From Dyella_A sp035685805 (GTDB lineage Bacteria > Pseudomonadota > Gammaproteobacteria > Xanthomonadales > Rhodanobacteraceae): DNA of 64,000 bases. Shown here piece by piece: positions 17,542 to 29,499 of this stretch. The first letter of the stretch is position 1. Every line of letters begins with the position of its first letter. The stretch lies in assembly GCF_035685805.1 (NCBI RefSeq), contig NZ_DASSAB010000043.1, forward strand, positions 152,178 to 216,177. Direction: 5' to 3'. A program made the position numbers and the translations under genes. Below the pieces are notes generated by a model that saw only the letters and a program-made list of their open reading frames with translations, was not told the origin of the DNA and did no database searches.

Positions 17542-18603
17542 ATGACCCATTACCAAAGCCACGAACTCGACGCTCGCGCCAGGCGCCTGCTGCGCACGCT
17601 CATCGCGCAGTACCTGGCCGATGGCGAGCCGGTTGGCTCGCGCACCCTGTCGCGTTCCTCCGGGCTGGATGTCAGTCCGGCGACCATCCGCAACATCATG
17701 GCCGATCTGGAAGACGCCGGGCTGGTGGCTTCGCCGCACACCTCGGCCGGCCGCATACCCACGCCACGGGGGCTGCGGCTGTTCGTGGACAGCCTGATCG
17801 AACTGCAGCCGCTGCCCCGTGACGAGATGGCCCGGCTCAAGCGCGAGCTGCCGCCCGGCCCGGCCACTACGCGCGACCTGTTGGGCAACGTCTCCTCGCT
17901 GCTGTCGGCGATGACCCGGTTTGCCGGCGTTGTGTCGGTGCCGCGCCAAGGCGACTTCCCGCTTCGTCACATCGATTTCGTGGCGCTGCCGGATGCACAG
18001 GTGCTGGTGGTGCTGGTATTCGCCGACAATCAGGTACAGAACCGCATCGTGCGACTGGCCAAACCGCTCGGCGGACGGGAGCTGGAGCAGGCGGCCAACT
18101 ACCTCAATGCACACTTCGCCGGCCTGCGGCTGGACGATATCCGCGCGCATCTGCTCAGCGAGATCCGCGAGGCGGGCAGTGAACTCAATCGGCTGCTGGC
18201 GAGTTCTGTGGAGCTGGCTACCGCGTCGTTCGCTCCGCATGCCGAGGGCGACGACGTCCTGGTCAGCGGCCAGACCAACCTCATGGGGTACGCGGAACTG
18301 GCCAACCTCGACCGCCTTCGCGAATTGTTCGAGGCCTTCCAGAAAAAGAATGAGCTGCTCCAGTTGATGGAAGTCTGCGCCCGTGCCCCGGGCGTGCGAC
18401 TTTTCATCGGCGAGGAGTCCGGCTTTACCGCCCTGGACGGTTGCAGCGTGGTCACCGCCAGCTACGGCGCACAGGGGCGGGTGCTCGGCGCGGTAGGCGT
18501 GATCGGACCCACGCGCATGGCCTACGAGCGGGTGATCCCGGTGGTGCAGGCCACCGCCGGATTGCTCAGCGATGCCTTGAATCGCGCCGCGACGGCCTTA
18601 TAA
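17542..18603 (+). CDS. hrcA: Heat-inducible transcription repressor HrcA
   Basis: A GroE-dependent repressor that binds CIRCE operators of heat-shock operons. The 353-residue product has the winged helix (LDVSPATIRNIMADLEDAGL), the SPHTSAGRIPTPRGLRLFV signature and the GAF-like C-terminal domain (VVTASYGAQGRVLGAVGVIG). The chosen ATG at 17542 gives MTHYQSHELDARARRLL; the in-frame start at 17485 has no support. It is the first gene of hrcA-grpE-dnaK-dnaJ. I could not find a clear CIRCE palindrome (TTAGCACTC-N9-GAGTGCTAA) upstream of hrcA, grpE or dnaK, so its targets may lie elsewhere, such as groESL. Confidence 0.96.
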   Translation: MTHYQSHELDARARRLLRTLIAQYLADGEPVGSRTLSRSSGLDVSPATIRNIMADLEDAGLVASPHTSAGRIPTPRGLRLFVDSLIELQPLPRDEMARLKRELPPGPATTRDLLGNVSSLLSAMTRFAGVVSVPRQGDFPLRHIDFVALPDAQVLVVLVFADNQVQNRIVRLAKPLGGRELEQAANYLNAHFAGLRLDDIRAHLLSEIREAGSELNRLLASSVELATASFAPHAEGDDVLVSGQTNLMGYAELANLDRLRELFEAFQKKNELLQLMEVCARAPGVRLFIGEESGFTALDGCSVVTASYGAQGRVLGAVGVIGPTRMAYERVIPVVQATAGLLSDALNRAATAL

Positions 18604-18685
18604 CCGGCCCGGGAGGCGGGGTTGCCCGCATTTTGACGATGGTCGGCAGTACCTGCCGGCCCGGGTTTTCTGTTGGAGTGGACGT

Positions 18686-19219
18686 ATGCAAAACAACGAT
18701 CCGCAGGCGCCGGAACAGGGCCGCGAGCACGACCCCATGGATGACGCGCAGGGCAGCGAACTGGCCCAGTTGCAGGCGCGTATTGCCGAGCTGGAGGCCA
18801 GCAACGCCGACCTGCGCGACACGGTGCTGCGTGAGCGCGCGGATCTGGAAAACCAGCGCCGCCGGCTGCAGCGCGACCTGGAGCAGGCCCGGCGCTTCGC
18901 CAACGAGAAGCTGCTGAATGATTTGCTGCCGGTCTACGACAGCCTCGAGCGCGGCCTGGCGGTCGAGGGCGGGGACGTGGCGGCGATTCGCGAAGGCATC
19001 AGCCTGACCTTGAAGTCGCTGCTGAAGGTGGCCGAGAGCAACGGCATGATGCAGGTCGATCCGCTCGATCAGCCGCTCGATCCGGAGCGCCATCACGCCG
19101 TGAGCATGGTGGCCGCGCCCGGCAAGGCGCCGGGGACGGTAGTGAGCGTGCTGCAAAAGGGCTACGTGCTGAACGACCGACTCCTGCGCCCGGCGCTGGT
19201 GGCCGTCGCGCAGGACTGA
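18686..19219 (+). CDS. grpE: Nucleotide exchange factor GrpE
   Basis: A cytoplasmic exchange factor that releases ADP from DnaK. The 177-residue product has a long N-terminal coiled coil (LAQLQARIAELEASNADLRD onward), the four-helix bundle (FANEKLLNDLLPVYDSLERG) and the C-terminal beta-wing (GYVLNDRLLRPALVAVAQ). It lies 82 bp after hrcA. A sequence resembling a sigma-32 promoter, CTTGAAT-N13-CCTTATAA (18576-18603), overlaps the hrcA stop codon. Its -10 is a poor match, so I rate it as tentative only. Confidence 0.96.
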   Translation: MQNNDPQAPEQGREHDPMDDAQGSELAQLQARIAELEASNADLRDTVLRERADLENQRRRLQRDLEQARRFANEKLLNDLLPVYDSLERGLAVEGGDVAAIREGISLTLKSLLKVAESNGMMQVDPLDQPLDPERHHAVSMVAAPGKAPGTVVSVLQKGYVLNDRLLRPALVAVAQD

Positions 19220-19275
19220 TCCGGCCGCGCCGGAGCCGGCGATTGCCGCGCACCCAGACATTCGTGCCCGCCAGG

Positions 19276-19305
19276 CATTGAACCGCCATGGCAGGGCCCC
19301 ATTTT
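19276..19305 (+). promoter_or_regulatory. Sigma-32 (heat-shock) type promoter of dnaK
   Basis: A CATTGAA box (19276-19282) and a CCCCATTTT box (19297-19305) are separated by 14 bp. The -10 matches the heat-shock consensus CCCCATnT and the -35 is close to CTTGAA. It lies 52 bp before the dnaK ATG, in the grpE-dnaK gap. Confidence 0.7.
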
Positions 19306-19356
19306 GAAAACCAGTTCGCGGCCGCGGGGGCCGCTCAGAAGATTCGGAGCATAGAC

Positions 19357-21282
19357 ATGGGCAAGATCATCGGCATCGACCTGGGCACGACCAATTCGTG
19401 CGTCGCCGTCATGGACGGTACCTCGGTCAAGGTCATCGAGAACTCGGAGGGCGATCGCACCACGCCGTCCATCGTCGCCTTCAACAAGGACGGCGAAGTG
19501 CTGGTGGGCGCCTCGGCCAAGCGCCAGAGCGTGACCAATCCGAAGAACACCTTCTACGCGGTGAAGCGTCTGATCGGCCGCAAGTTCACCGATGCCGAGG
19601 TCCAGAAGGACCTGCACATCGTGCCGTACGGCATCGTGGCGCACGAGAATGGCGATGCCTGGGTGCAGACCTCCGACGGCAAGAAGATGGCGCCGCAGGA
19701 AATCGCCGCCAAGGTGCTGATGAAAATGAAGAAGACCGCCGAGGACTATCTCGGCGAGACGATCACTGAGGCGGTGATCACGGTGCCGGCGTACTTCAAC
19801 GACAGCCAGCGCCAGGCCACCAAGGACGCGGGCAAGATCGCCGGCCTGGACGTCAAGCGCATCATCAACGAGCCGACTGCGGCCGCACTGGCCTATGGTC
19901 TGGACAAGAAGGGCGGCGACCGCAAGATCGCGGTGTATGACCTGGGCGGCGGCACCTTCGACGTGTCGATCATCGAGATCGCCGAAGTCGACGGCGAGAA
20001 GCAGTTCGAAGTACTGGCGACCAACGGCGACACTTTCCTCGGTGGCGAAGATTTCGACATGCGCGTCATCGACTACCTGGTCGACGAGTTCAACAAGGAG
20101 CAGGGCATCGACCTGCGCAAGGATCCGCTGGCGCTGCAGCGCCTGAAGGACGCCGCCGAGCGCGCGAAGATTGAGCTGTCCTCGAGCCACCAGACCGACG
20201 TCAACCTGCCGTACGTCACCGCCGACGCGTCGGGTCCGAAGCACCTGAACATCAAGCTGACCCGCGCCAAGCTGGAGTCGCTGGTGGACGAGCTGGTCAA
20301 GCGCACCATCGAGCCGTGCCGTACCGCGCTCAATGATGCGGGGCTGCGCGTGTCCGACATTACCGAGGTGATCCTCGTCGGTGGCCAGACCCGTATGCCC
20401 AAGGTGCAGGAGTCGGTGAAGGAGTTCTTCGGCAAGGAGCCGCGCAAGGACGTCAACCCGGACGAAGCCGTTGCCGTGGGCGCGGCGATCCAGGGTGGCG
20501 TGCTGGGCGGTTCGGTCAAGGACGTGCTGCTGCTCGACGTGACCCCGCTGTCGCTGGGTATCGAGACCATGGGCGGCGTGATGACCAAGCTGATCGAGAA
20601 GAACACCACGGTGCCGACCAAGGCCTCGCAGACTTTCTCCACCGCCGACGACAACCAGACCGCGGTGACCGTGCACGTGCTGCAGGGTGAGCGTGAGCGC
20701 GCCAGCGCGAACAAGTCGCTGGGCAAGTTCGATCTGCAGGGTATCGAGCCGGCGCCCCGCGGCATGCCGCAGATCGAGGTCACCTTCGATATCGATGCCA
20801 ACGGCATCCTGCACGTGTCGGCCAAGGACAAGAAGACCGGCAAGGAGCAGAAGATCGAGATCAAGGCCGGTTCGGGCCTGTCCGAGGAAGAGATCCAGCG
20901 GATGGTCGCCGACGCCGAGGCGAACAAGGAAGAGGACAAGAAGTTCCACGAGCTGGTCGCCACCCGCAACAAGGCCGACCAGCTGGTGCATGCCACCCGC
21001 AGCGCGCTGAAGGAGCACGGCGGCAAGATCCCGGCCGATCAGTTGTCCACCATCGAAGGGACCCTGTCGGATCTGGAGAAGGTCAAGGACGGCGACGACA
21101 AGGCCGCGATCGAGGCCAAGGTCGAAAAGCTCGAGCAGGCCGCTCAGGCGCTTTACGCCGCGGCGCAGGCCGGTGGCCAGGGCGATGCCGGTGCGCAGTC
21201 CGCGCCCGGCGGTGGCTCGGCTCAGCCCGATGACGTGGTGGACGCGGAGTTCACCGAGGTCAAGGACGACGAGAAGAAGTAA
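19357..21282 (+). CDS. dnaK: Chaperone DnaK (Hsp70)
   Basis: An ATP-driven cytoplasmic Hsp70 that works with DnaJ and GrpE in protein folding and in heat-shock control. The 641-residue protein has the GIDLGTTNS phosphate loop at the N-terminus, the VYDLGGGTFDVSI signature, and the VILVGGQTRMPKVQ segment. The DVTPLSLGIET linker, substrate-binding domain and an Ala/Gly/Gln-rich tail ending VVDAEFTEVKDDEKK follow. The ATG at 19357 gives the standard MGKIIGIDLG start; the in-frame ATG at 19288 lies inside the sigma-32 promoter. A strong terminator-like hairpin follows. Confidence 0.99.
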   Translation: MGKIIGIDLGTTNSCVAVMDGTSVKVIENSEGDRTTPSIVAFNKDGEVLVGASAKRQSVTNPKNTFYAVKRLIGRKFTDAEVQKDLHIVPYGIVAHENGDAWVQTSDGKKMAPQEIAAKVLMKMKKTAEDYLGETITEAVITVPAYFNDSQRQATKDAGKIAGLDVKRIINEPTAAALAYGLDKKGGDRKIAVYDLGGGTFDVSIIEIAEVDGEKQFEVLATNGDTFLGGEDFDMRVIDYLVDEFNKEQGIDLRKDPLALQRLKDAAERAKIELSSSHQTDVNLPYVTADASGPKHLNIKLTRAKLESLVDELVKRTIEPCRTALNDAGLRVSDITEVILVGGQTRMPKVQESVKEFFGKEPRKDVNPDEAVAVGAAIQGGVLGGSVKDVLLLDVTPLSLGIETMGGVMTKLIEKNTTVPTKASQTFSTADDNQTAVTVHVLQGERERASANKSLGKFDLQGIEPAPRGMPQIEVTFDIDANGILHVSAKDKKTGKEQKIEIKAGSGLSEEEIQRMVADAEANKEEDKKFHELVATRNKADQLVHATRSALKEHGGKIPADQLSTIEGTLSDLEKVKDGDDKAAIEAKVEKLEQAAQALYAAAQAGGQGDAGAQSAPGGGSAQPDDVVDAEFTEVKDDEKK

Positions 21283-21310
21283 TCGTCGGCAGCGGGACAG
21301 CCGATAAGAC

Positions 21311-21348
21311 CAGCCCGCGCCGGAGCCGCAAGCCGGCGCGGGCTGTTT
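21311..21348 (+). terminator. Hairpin after dnaK
   Basis: A 13-bp perfect stem, CAGCCCGCGCCGG (21311-21323) and CCGGCGCGGGCTG (21333-21345), with a 9-nt loop is followed by TTT. The short U-tract suggests partial termination, which would lower dnaJ output relative to dnaK. Confidence 0.75.
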
Positions 21349-21414
21349 GCTTCAGTGGGGCATGCAGTCCGAGGGGGCTTGGTGCTGGACGTGGTCGATG
21401 TCGTGGGTATCTGA

Positions 21415-22542
21415 ATGAGCAAGCGTGACTATTACGAAGTGCTGGGCGTGGAGCGCAGCGTCACCGAGGTGGAGCTGAAGAAGTCGTTCCGCCGCCTCGC
21501 CATGAAGTACCACCCGGACCGCTGTCCGGATGACCCCGAGGCGCAGGAGAAATTCAAGGAGGCCAAGGAGGCCTATGAGGTGCTGGCCGACGGCCAGAAG
21601 CGCGCCATGTACGACCAGCACGGGCACGCGGCATTCGAAGGCGGCATGGGTGGACGCGGTGGCGCCGGCTTCGGCGACATGGGCGACATCTTCGGGGATA
21701 TCTTCGGCGACATCTTCGGACGCAGTGGCGGCGGTCGCGGTCGGCCGCGCCGCGGCGCCGACCTGCGTTACATCATGGAGCTGGATCTGGAAGAGGCGGT
21801 GTTCGGCATCGAACGCGCCATCGAGATTCCTACCCAGGTCAATTGCCATCACTGCAACGGCAGCGGCTCGGCCGACGGCAAGACCGTGCAGTGCCGCACC
21901 TGCCATGGCCACGGCCGCGTGCGCATGCAGAACGGCATCTTCTCGATCCAGCAGGCGTGCCCGCATTGCCACGGCAGCGGCCAAACCATCGAGAAGCCGT
22001 GCAAGTCGTGCCACGGCGAAGGCCGGCTGGAGGAAACCCGCAAGCTCTCCGTGCGGATTCCGGCAGGCGTCGACAATGGCGATCGCATCCGGTTGGCCGG
22101 CCAGGGTGAGGCCGGTCCGTCCGGTGCCGAGTCCGGCGACCTTTACGTGGAGGTGAGTGTGCGCGAGCACGTGATCTTCCAGCGCGATGGCAACGATCTG
22201 CACTGCGAGGTGCCGATCCGCTTTTCGCAGGCGGCGCTGGGCGTGGAGTTGCCAGTGCCGACGCTGGAGGGCGAGGTGCCGATCACCATTCCGCCGGAAA
22301 CCCAGACCGGGCAGCACTTCCGGCTGCGCGGACGTGGCGTGAAGTCGGTCCGCAGCGGTCGCCACGGTGACCTTATCTGCCGCGTCGTGGTGGAGACGCC
22401 AGTGCGCCTGACGCGCGAGCAGCGCGAGCTGTTCGAGCAACTGGAGGCAACCTTCGCCGGCGGTGGCGCCGAAAAGCACATGCCACGTGCACAGACATGG
22501 GTCGATGGCGTCAAGCAGTTCTGGTCACGCGTCACGTCCTGA
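21415..22542 (+). CDS. dnaJ: Chaperone DnaJ (Hsp40)
   Basis: A co-chaperone that stimulates DnaK ATPase and delivers clients. The 375 residues comprise the J-domain with HPD at 33-35 and a Gly/Phe-rich linker with repeated GDIFGD units. The zinc domain has four CxxCxGxG motifs (CHHCNGSG, CRTCHGHG, CPHCHGSG, CKSCHGEG; about residues 143-200), followed by the C-terminal beta domains. It starts with ATG at 21415, 132 bp after dnaK and beyond a strong hairpin. Confidence 0.98.
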   Translation: MSKRDYYEVLGVERSVTEVELKKSFRRLAMKYHPDRCPDDPEAQEKFKEAKEAYEVLADGQKRAMYDQHGHAAFEGGMGGRGGAGFGDMGDIFGDIFGDIFGRSGGGRGRPRRGADLRYIMELDLEEAVFGIERAIEIPTQVNCHHCNGSGSADGKTVQCRTCHGHGRVRMQNGIFSIQQACPHCHGSGQTIEKPCKSCHGEGRLEETRKLSVRIPAGVDNGDRIRLAGQGEAGPSGAESGDLYVEVSVREHVIFQRDGNDLHCEVPIRFSQAALGVELPVPTLEGEVPITIPPETQTGQHFRLRGRGVKSVRSGRHGDLICRVVVETPVRLTREQRELFEQLEATFAGGGAEKHMPRAQTWVDGVKQFWSRVTS

Positions 22543-22611
22543 CGGAAAGGCGACGCGCCAGCGGGCCCGGTTAGCCGGGTTCGCCGGTTTTCAATACGGG
22601 GGAAAGTCAAC

Positions 22612-23412
22612 ATGGGTGAGATCGTTCGCGTTGCAGTCAACGGGGCCACCGGCCGCATGGGCCGCGTCCTGCTGGATCTGTTGCGGCGCGACCGTCGGTT
22701 CGCCCTGGTCGGTGCGCTCACTGCGCCAGATTCGCCCGAGATGGGCGCCCCAGTCGCCCACGGCAGCGACCTGTGCTTTACGCACGACTGGTCCCGTCTG
22801 GGTCCGGTCGACGTGGTGATCGACTTCAGCGGCCCGGAAGGGTTCGCCGCCGCGCTCGCTCATTGTCGGGAAACGGCCGCCGCGCTGGTGACCGGCACCA
22901 CCGGTCTAGATGCTCAACTGAAGGCGCAGCTTGACCAGGCTTCCGCCCGGATTGCCTGCCTGCACTCGGCCAATTTCAGCCTGGGTGTCGCGGTGCTATC
23001 GCGCCTGCTGCGCGAGGCGGCCGCGGCGCTGCCCGAGTGGGACCTGGAGATCGTGGAGGCACATCATGGGCGCAAGGAAGATGCTCCCTCGGGTACGGCG
23101 CTGGCGCTGGGCGAGGTCGCGGCATCCGCCCGCAGCGTGCTGCTGACCGAGCAGGCCGTGCATGCGCGCGAGGGGCACACCGGTCCGCGTCGCGCCGGCA
23201 GCATCGGCTTCGCCGTCGTGCGCGGTGGCGACGTGGTTGGCGAGCATTCGGCGTTGTTGCTGGGGCTGGGCGAGCGGATCGAGCTGTCCCATCGCGCCAC
23301 CGACCGTTCGATTTTCGCGCGCGGCGCGATCGAGGCGGCCCACTGGCTCGCGGGCAAGCCGCCCGGATGCTATGCCCTGGACGCAATGCTGGCCGAGCGC
23401 CTGCCGCGCTGA
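22612..23412 (+). CDS. dapB: 4-hydroxy-tetrahydrodipicolinate reductase
   Basis: Catalyses the NAD(P)H-dependent reduction step of the diaminopimelate/lysine pathway, feeding peptidoglycan and protein synthesis. The 266-residue product has the nucleotide loop NGATGRMGR (10-18) and a TGTTGL block near 95. The catalytic EAHHGRKEDAPSGTA region lies near 150, with the C-terminal dimerisation part after it. A strong ribosome site, GGGGGAAAG, precedes the ATG at 22612. It follows dnaJ by 69 bp in the same direction, as in other Xanthomonadales. Confidence 0.97.
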   Translation: MGEIVRVAVNGATGRMGRVLLDLLRRDRRFALVGALTAPDSPEMGAPVAHGSDLCFTHDWSRLGPVDVVIDFSGPEGFAAALAHCRETAAALVTGTTGLDAQLKAQLDQASARIACLHSANFSLGVAVLSRLLREAAAALPEWDLEIVEAHHGRKEDAPSGTALALGEVAASARSVLLTEQAVHAREGHTGPRRAGSIGFAVVRGGDVVGEHSALLLGLGERIELSHRATDRSIFARGAIEAAHWLAGKPPGCYALDAMLAERLPR

Positions 23413-23432
23413 TCGCTGGAAGCTGCTGCGGG

Positions 23433-24128
23433 TCAGTCGCGGTGCGAGGCGTCGCGGGCGCGGCCGGCACCCAGCCGCGTATCGAGCTTGCCAAACAGCT
23501 TCTTGAAGGCGCGAGAGAATTTGCCGCGCTTGGTTTTGCGCAGTTTCTCGTCCTCGCTGGTGAGCCAGGCGACTTGGATCACCCGTCGTTCGCCTTCGTA
23601 CGGCAGGTGCCCGTGATAGGAGTTGTCGCAGCGCTTGAACACGGCGAACTCGCCGTACAGCGGTTTGAGCTCGGGCACGATCATGTCGTCGATGTCGTCG
23701 ATCCGCTGCAGGAATCGCAGGCAGCCGTCGCTGGTGTCCGGCCACCGCGAGTTGAGATAGAGCAGCGCAGTGGCGACCTTGGACTTGCTGTCGGTATGGA
23801 TGGTGCCGTGACGCTTGTTGAGCGAGCGGCACAGGGTCACCAGCGTCGGATACTGCGCCAGGTTCTCGATCCCCAGCCGCTTGCCCACCGCGCCGGCGAA
23901 TGCGGGTGCGGTGAGGTGGTCGACCAGCGCCTGGATGGTCGGGCCGCAGTCGCTGGGGTCATAAGGGAAGAAACCCGCGCTGGTGTAGCGCGGAAAGTCG
24001 CGCTCCAGGTCCCCTCGTGCGTCATCCGGTAGCTGGCCGTGGGCGATCATGAACGGGAACGGCTCGGCGCGCACCTCGGTGTCGGGACGATCCAGACGGG
24101 CAGGGTCGAGCAGCACGACAGCGTTCAT
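23433..24128 (-). CDS. 2OG-Fe(II) oxygenase superfamily protein
   Basis: A predicted Fe(II)/2-oxoglutarate-dependent dioxygenase of 231 residues. The iron triad appears as H-x-D in GTIHTDSKSKVATALLYLN and a distal His in DNSYHGHLPYEGERRVIQ, where the RRVIQ arginine fits the 2-oxoglutarate ligand. The arrangement resembles prolyl-4-hydroxylase-like enzymes that modify proteins or small molecules; the substrate is unknown. The C-terminus is rich in basic residues (KLRKTKRGKFSRAFKKLFGK). The start could be the ATG at 24128 or the TTG at 24134 with AGGAG in front. It converges with dapB and is divergent from carA. Confidence 0.82.
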   Translation of the reverse strand: MNAVVLLDPARLDRPDTEVRAEPFPFMIAHGQLPDDARGDLERDFPRYTSAGFFPYDPSDCGPTIQALVDHLTAPAFAGAVGKRLGIENLAQYPTLVTLCRSLNKRHGTIHTDSKSKVATALLYLNSRWPDTSDGCLRFLQRIDDIDDMIVPELKPLYGEFAVFKRCDNSYHGHLPYEGERRVIQVAWLTSEDEKLRKTKRGKFSRAFKKLFGKLDTRLGAGRARDASHRD

Positions 24129-24343
24129 GACCAATCAAGCTCCTCTGCGGACAGCGCCGTAGTGTAGCGTTCCAGCGCGCCCGGGAAGGCGGTCCCGGCA
24201 CGTTCGTTCACGCACCGTCGGTGGACAGCGAACGCCGTCGAGCCTATCATTTCGACCCGCCCAGACCCATCCACGACCTAAGGTCCACAAGCCAGCTTCA
24301 CTGCGGCTTGCGGGCTTTGCTGCACCTAAAGGCGGCCCTCCCG

Positions 24344-25472
24344 ATGATTATTCCTGCTCTGCTTGCTCTCGAAGACGGCAGTGTTTTCCGCGGCCATGCC
24401 GTGGGCGCCACCGGCCAGACCGTGGGCGAGGTGGTGTTCAACACCGCCATGACCGGCTACCAGGAGATCCTCACCGATCCCTCCTACGCCCGGCAGCTGG
24501 TCACCTTGACCTATCCGCACATCGGCAACACCGGCTGCAACGCCGACGATGCCGAATCCACTGCCGTGCATGCAGCCGGCCTGATCGTGCGCGACGTGCC
24601 GCGGCGGGCGAGTAACTGGCGCAGCAGCGAGAGCCTGCCCGATTACCTCAAGCGCCAGGGCATCGTGGCGATCGCCGGCATCGACACGCGGCGACTGACG
24701 CGCATCCTGCGCGACAAGGGCGCGCTCGGCGGCTGCATCGTTGCCGGCGACTCGATCGACGAGCAGGCTGCGATCGCGGCGGCACGGGCGTTTCAGGGCC
24801 TCAACGGCATGGACTTGGCGAAGGTGGTCAGCACCACCGAGAACTATGCTTGGCGAGAAGGCGTCTACGATCTGGACCGGACTCAGGCCAGCGATCCGGC
24901 CAAGCGCTTCAAGGTTGTCGCCTACGACTATGGCGTGAAGCACAACATCCTGCGGCTGCTGGCTGAACAAGGCTGCGACATCACGGTGGTGCCGGCGCAG
25001 ACGCCCGCCGCCGAGGTGCTGGCGATGCAGCCCGATGGCGTGTTCCTGTCCAACGGCCCCGGCGATCCGGCCGCCTGCGATTACGCAGTCACGGCCACGC
25101 GCGAGTTGCTGGATGCGAAGGTGCCGCTGTTCGGCATCTGTCTCGGTCACCAGCTCATGGGTCTGGCCGTGGGCGCGCGCACGCTGAAGATGAAGTTCGG
25201 CCACCACGGCGCCAATCACCCGGTCAAGGACCACGACGACGGCCGCGTGCTGATCACCAGCCAGAACCACGGATTCTCGGTGGACCCGGACACGCTCCCG
25301 GCGAACGTGCGTGTCACCCACACCTCGTTGTTCGACGGCTCGCTGCAGGGCTTCGCCCTGACGGACCGACCCGCGTTCTGCTTCCAGGGCCATCCGGAGG
25401 CCAGCCCCGGTCCGCACGACATCGGCTACCTGTTCGATCGATTCGCCGCCCTGATGCAGGAGTCCCGCAAGC

Positions 25473-25480
<8 letters not shown>
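24344..25480 (+). CDS. carA: Carbamoyl-phosphate synthase small (glutaminase) subunit
   Basis: Hydrolyses glutamine and channels ammonia to CarB for carbamoyl phosphate, the precursor of pyrimidines and arginine. The 378-residue protein has the N-terminal CPSase domain (LLALEDGSVFRGHAVGA) and a class I glutamine amidotransferase domain. The nucleophile is C266 in GICLGHQLMG, and the His/Glu pair is in QGHPEASPG. The chosen ATG at 24344 follows AAGGCGG; the in-frame start at 24221 would prefix 41 unrelated residues. The 215-bp leader contains a CAAGCC/GGCTTG hairpin but no clear attenuator. It overlaps carB by 8 nt. Confidence 0.98.
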
Positions 25481-28696
<3,216 letters not shown>

Positions 28697-28700
<4 letters not shown>

Positions 28701-29173
28701 GTCGTGCACCGATGACCAAGGCGGGCTCGGAGCGCCTGCGCTCCGAGCTGGAGAGGCTCAAATCCCAGGATCGGCCGCGCATCATCGCGGCCATCGCCGA
28801 GGCGCGCGCGCACGGTGACCTGAAGGAAAACGCCGAGTATCACGCGGCGCGCGAGCTTCAGAGCTTTACCGAAGGGCGCATCGCGGAGCTGGAGGCTGGC
28901 CTGTCCACCGCGGAAGTGATCGACATCACCAAGCTCGGCGCGGGCTCGCGCGTGGTGTTCGGCGCCACCGTCGACCTCGAGGACGAGGACAGCGGCGAAT
29001 CAGTCACCTACCAGATCGTGGGAGACATGGAGGCCGACATCAAGCAGCGCCTCATCGCGGTCTCTTCGCCGATTGCGCGGGCACTGATCGGCAAGAGCGC
29101 CGGCGACAGCTTCGAGTTCACCGCCCCGAACGGCGTGAAGCACTACGAGATCATTGCCGTACGCTATCTCTGA
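28697..29173 (+). CDS. greA: Transcript cleavage factor GreA
   Basis: Rescues backtracked RNA polymerase by stimulating transcript cleavage. The 158-residue protein has the N-terminal coiled coil with the conserved acidic tip (ARAHGDLKENAEYHAARE) and the C-terminal FKBP-like domain (PIARALIGKSAGDSFEF). The ATG at 28697 sits in an ATGA overlap with the carB stop, showing translational coupling. Placing an RNA polymerase factor at the end of the carAB operon ties it to pyrimidine supply. The same order occurs in related genomes, so it is unlikely to be accidental. Confidence 0.97.
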
Positions 29174-29182
29174 GCGCTCGAG

Positions 29183-29208
29183 GCGGCTCCTGTGCGGGAG
29201 CCGCTTTC
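29183..29208 (+). terminator. Terminator hairpin of the carAB-greA operon
   Basis: GCGGCTCC (29183-29190) pairs with GGAGCCGC (29197-29204) across a 6-nt loop, followed by TTTC. It starts 10 bp after the greA stop. The U-tract is short; a stronger bidirectional terminator follows at 29261. Confidence 0.6.
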
Positions 29209-29260
29209 GACCTCCAGCGGAGCGCGGCAGCACCGGGTGTCATCAGCCGGTTGGAGCCAT

Positions 29261-29290
29261 AAAAAAAGGCCGCAAATGCGGCCCTTTTTT
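29261..29290. terminator. Bidirectional intrinsic terminator between greA and rpmJ
   Basis: AAAAAAAGGCCGC and GCGGCCCTTTTTT flank an AAAT loop. The hairpin has an A-run before it and a T-run after it, so it can end both the greA transcript (plus) and the rpmJ transcript (minus). Confidence 0.9.
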
Positions 29291-29310
29291 ATGCGGCACG
29301 GCGCTAAAGC

Positions 29311-29436
29311 TCAGCGCTGGCGTGCCTTGAAACGCGGGTTGCTCTTGCAGATCACGAACACTTTGCCGCGACGGCGCACAACCTTGCAGTCACGGTGCCG
29401 CTGCTTGGCGGACTTCAAAGAGGAAAGCACCTTCAC
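29311..29436 (-). CDS. rpmJ: 50S ribosomal protein L36, zinc-ligand-poor form
   Basis: A 41-residue large-subunit ribosomal protein. The start is GTG at 29434-29436, with AGGAG five bases upstream. The sequence begins MKVLSSLKSAK and ends SNPRFKARQR. Only two cysteines (C17 and C30) are present. The first Cys and the His of the CxxC...C...H zinc site of classical L36 are missing, so this is the C-minus (YkgO-like) type. In bacteria with both forms, the C-minus copy is often induced under zinc limitation; no Zur box is evident here. The bidirectional terminator lies directly downstream. Confidence 0.93.
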   Translation of the reverse strand: MKVLSSLKSAKQRHRDCKVVRRRGKVFVICKSNPRFKARQR

Positions 29437-29499
29437 GGCCAGCTCCTGGAAACAAAAGAAAAATTCAAGTCCGCAATCATAGCCCAGCCAGACGCCTCA

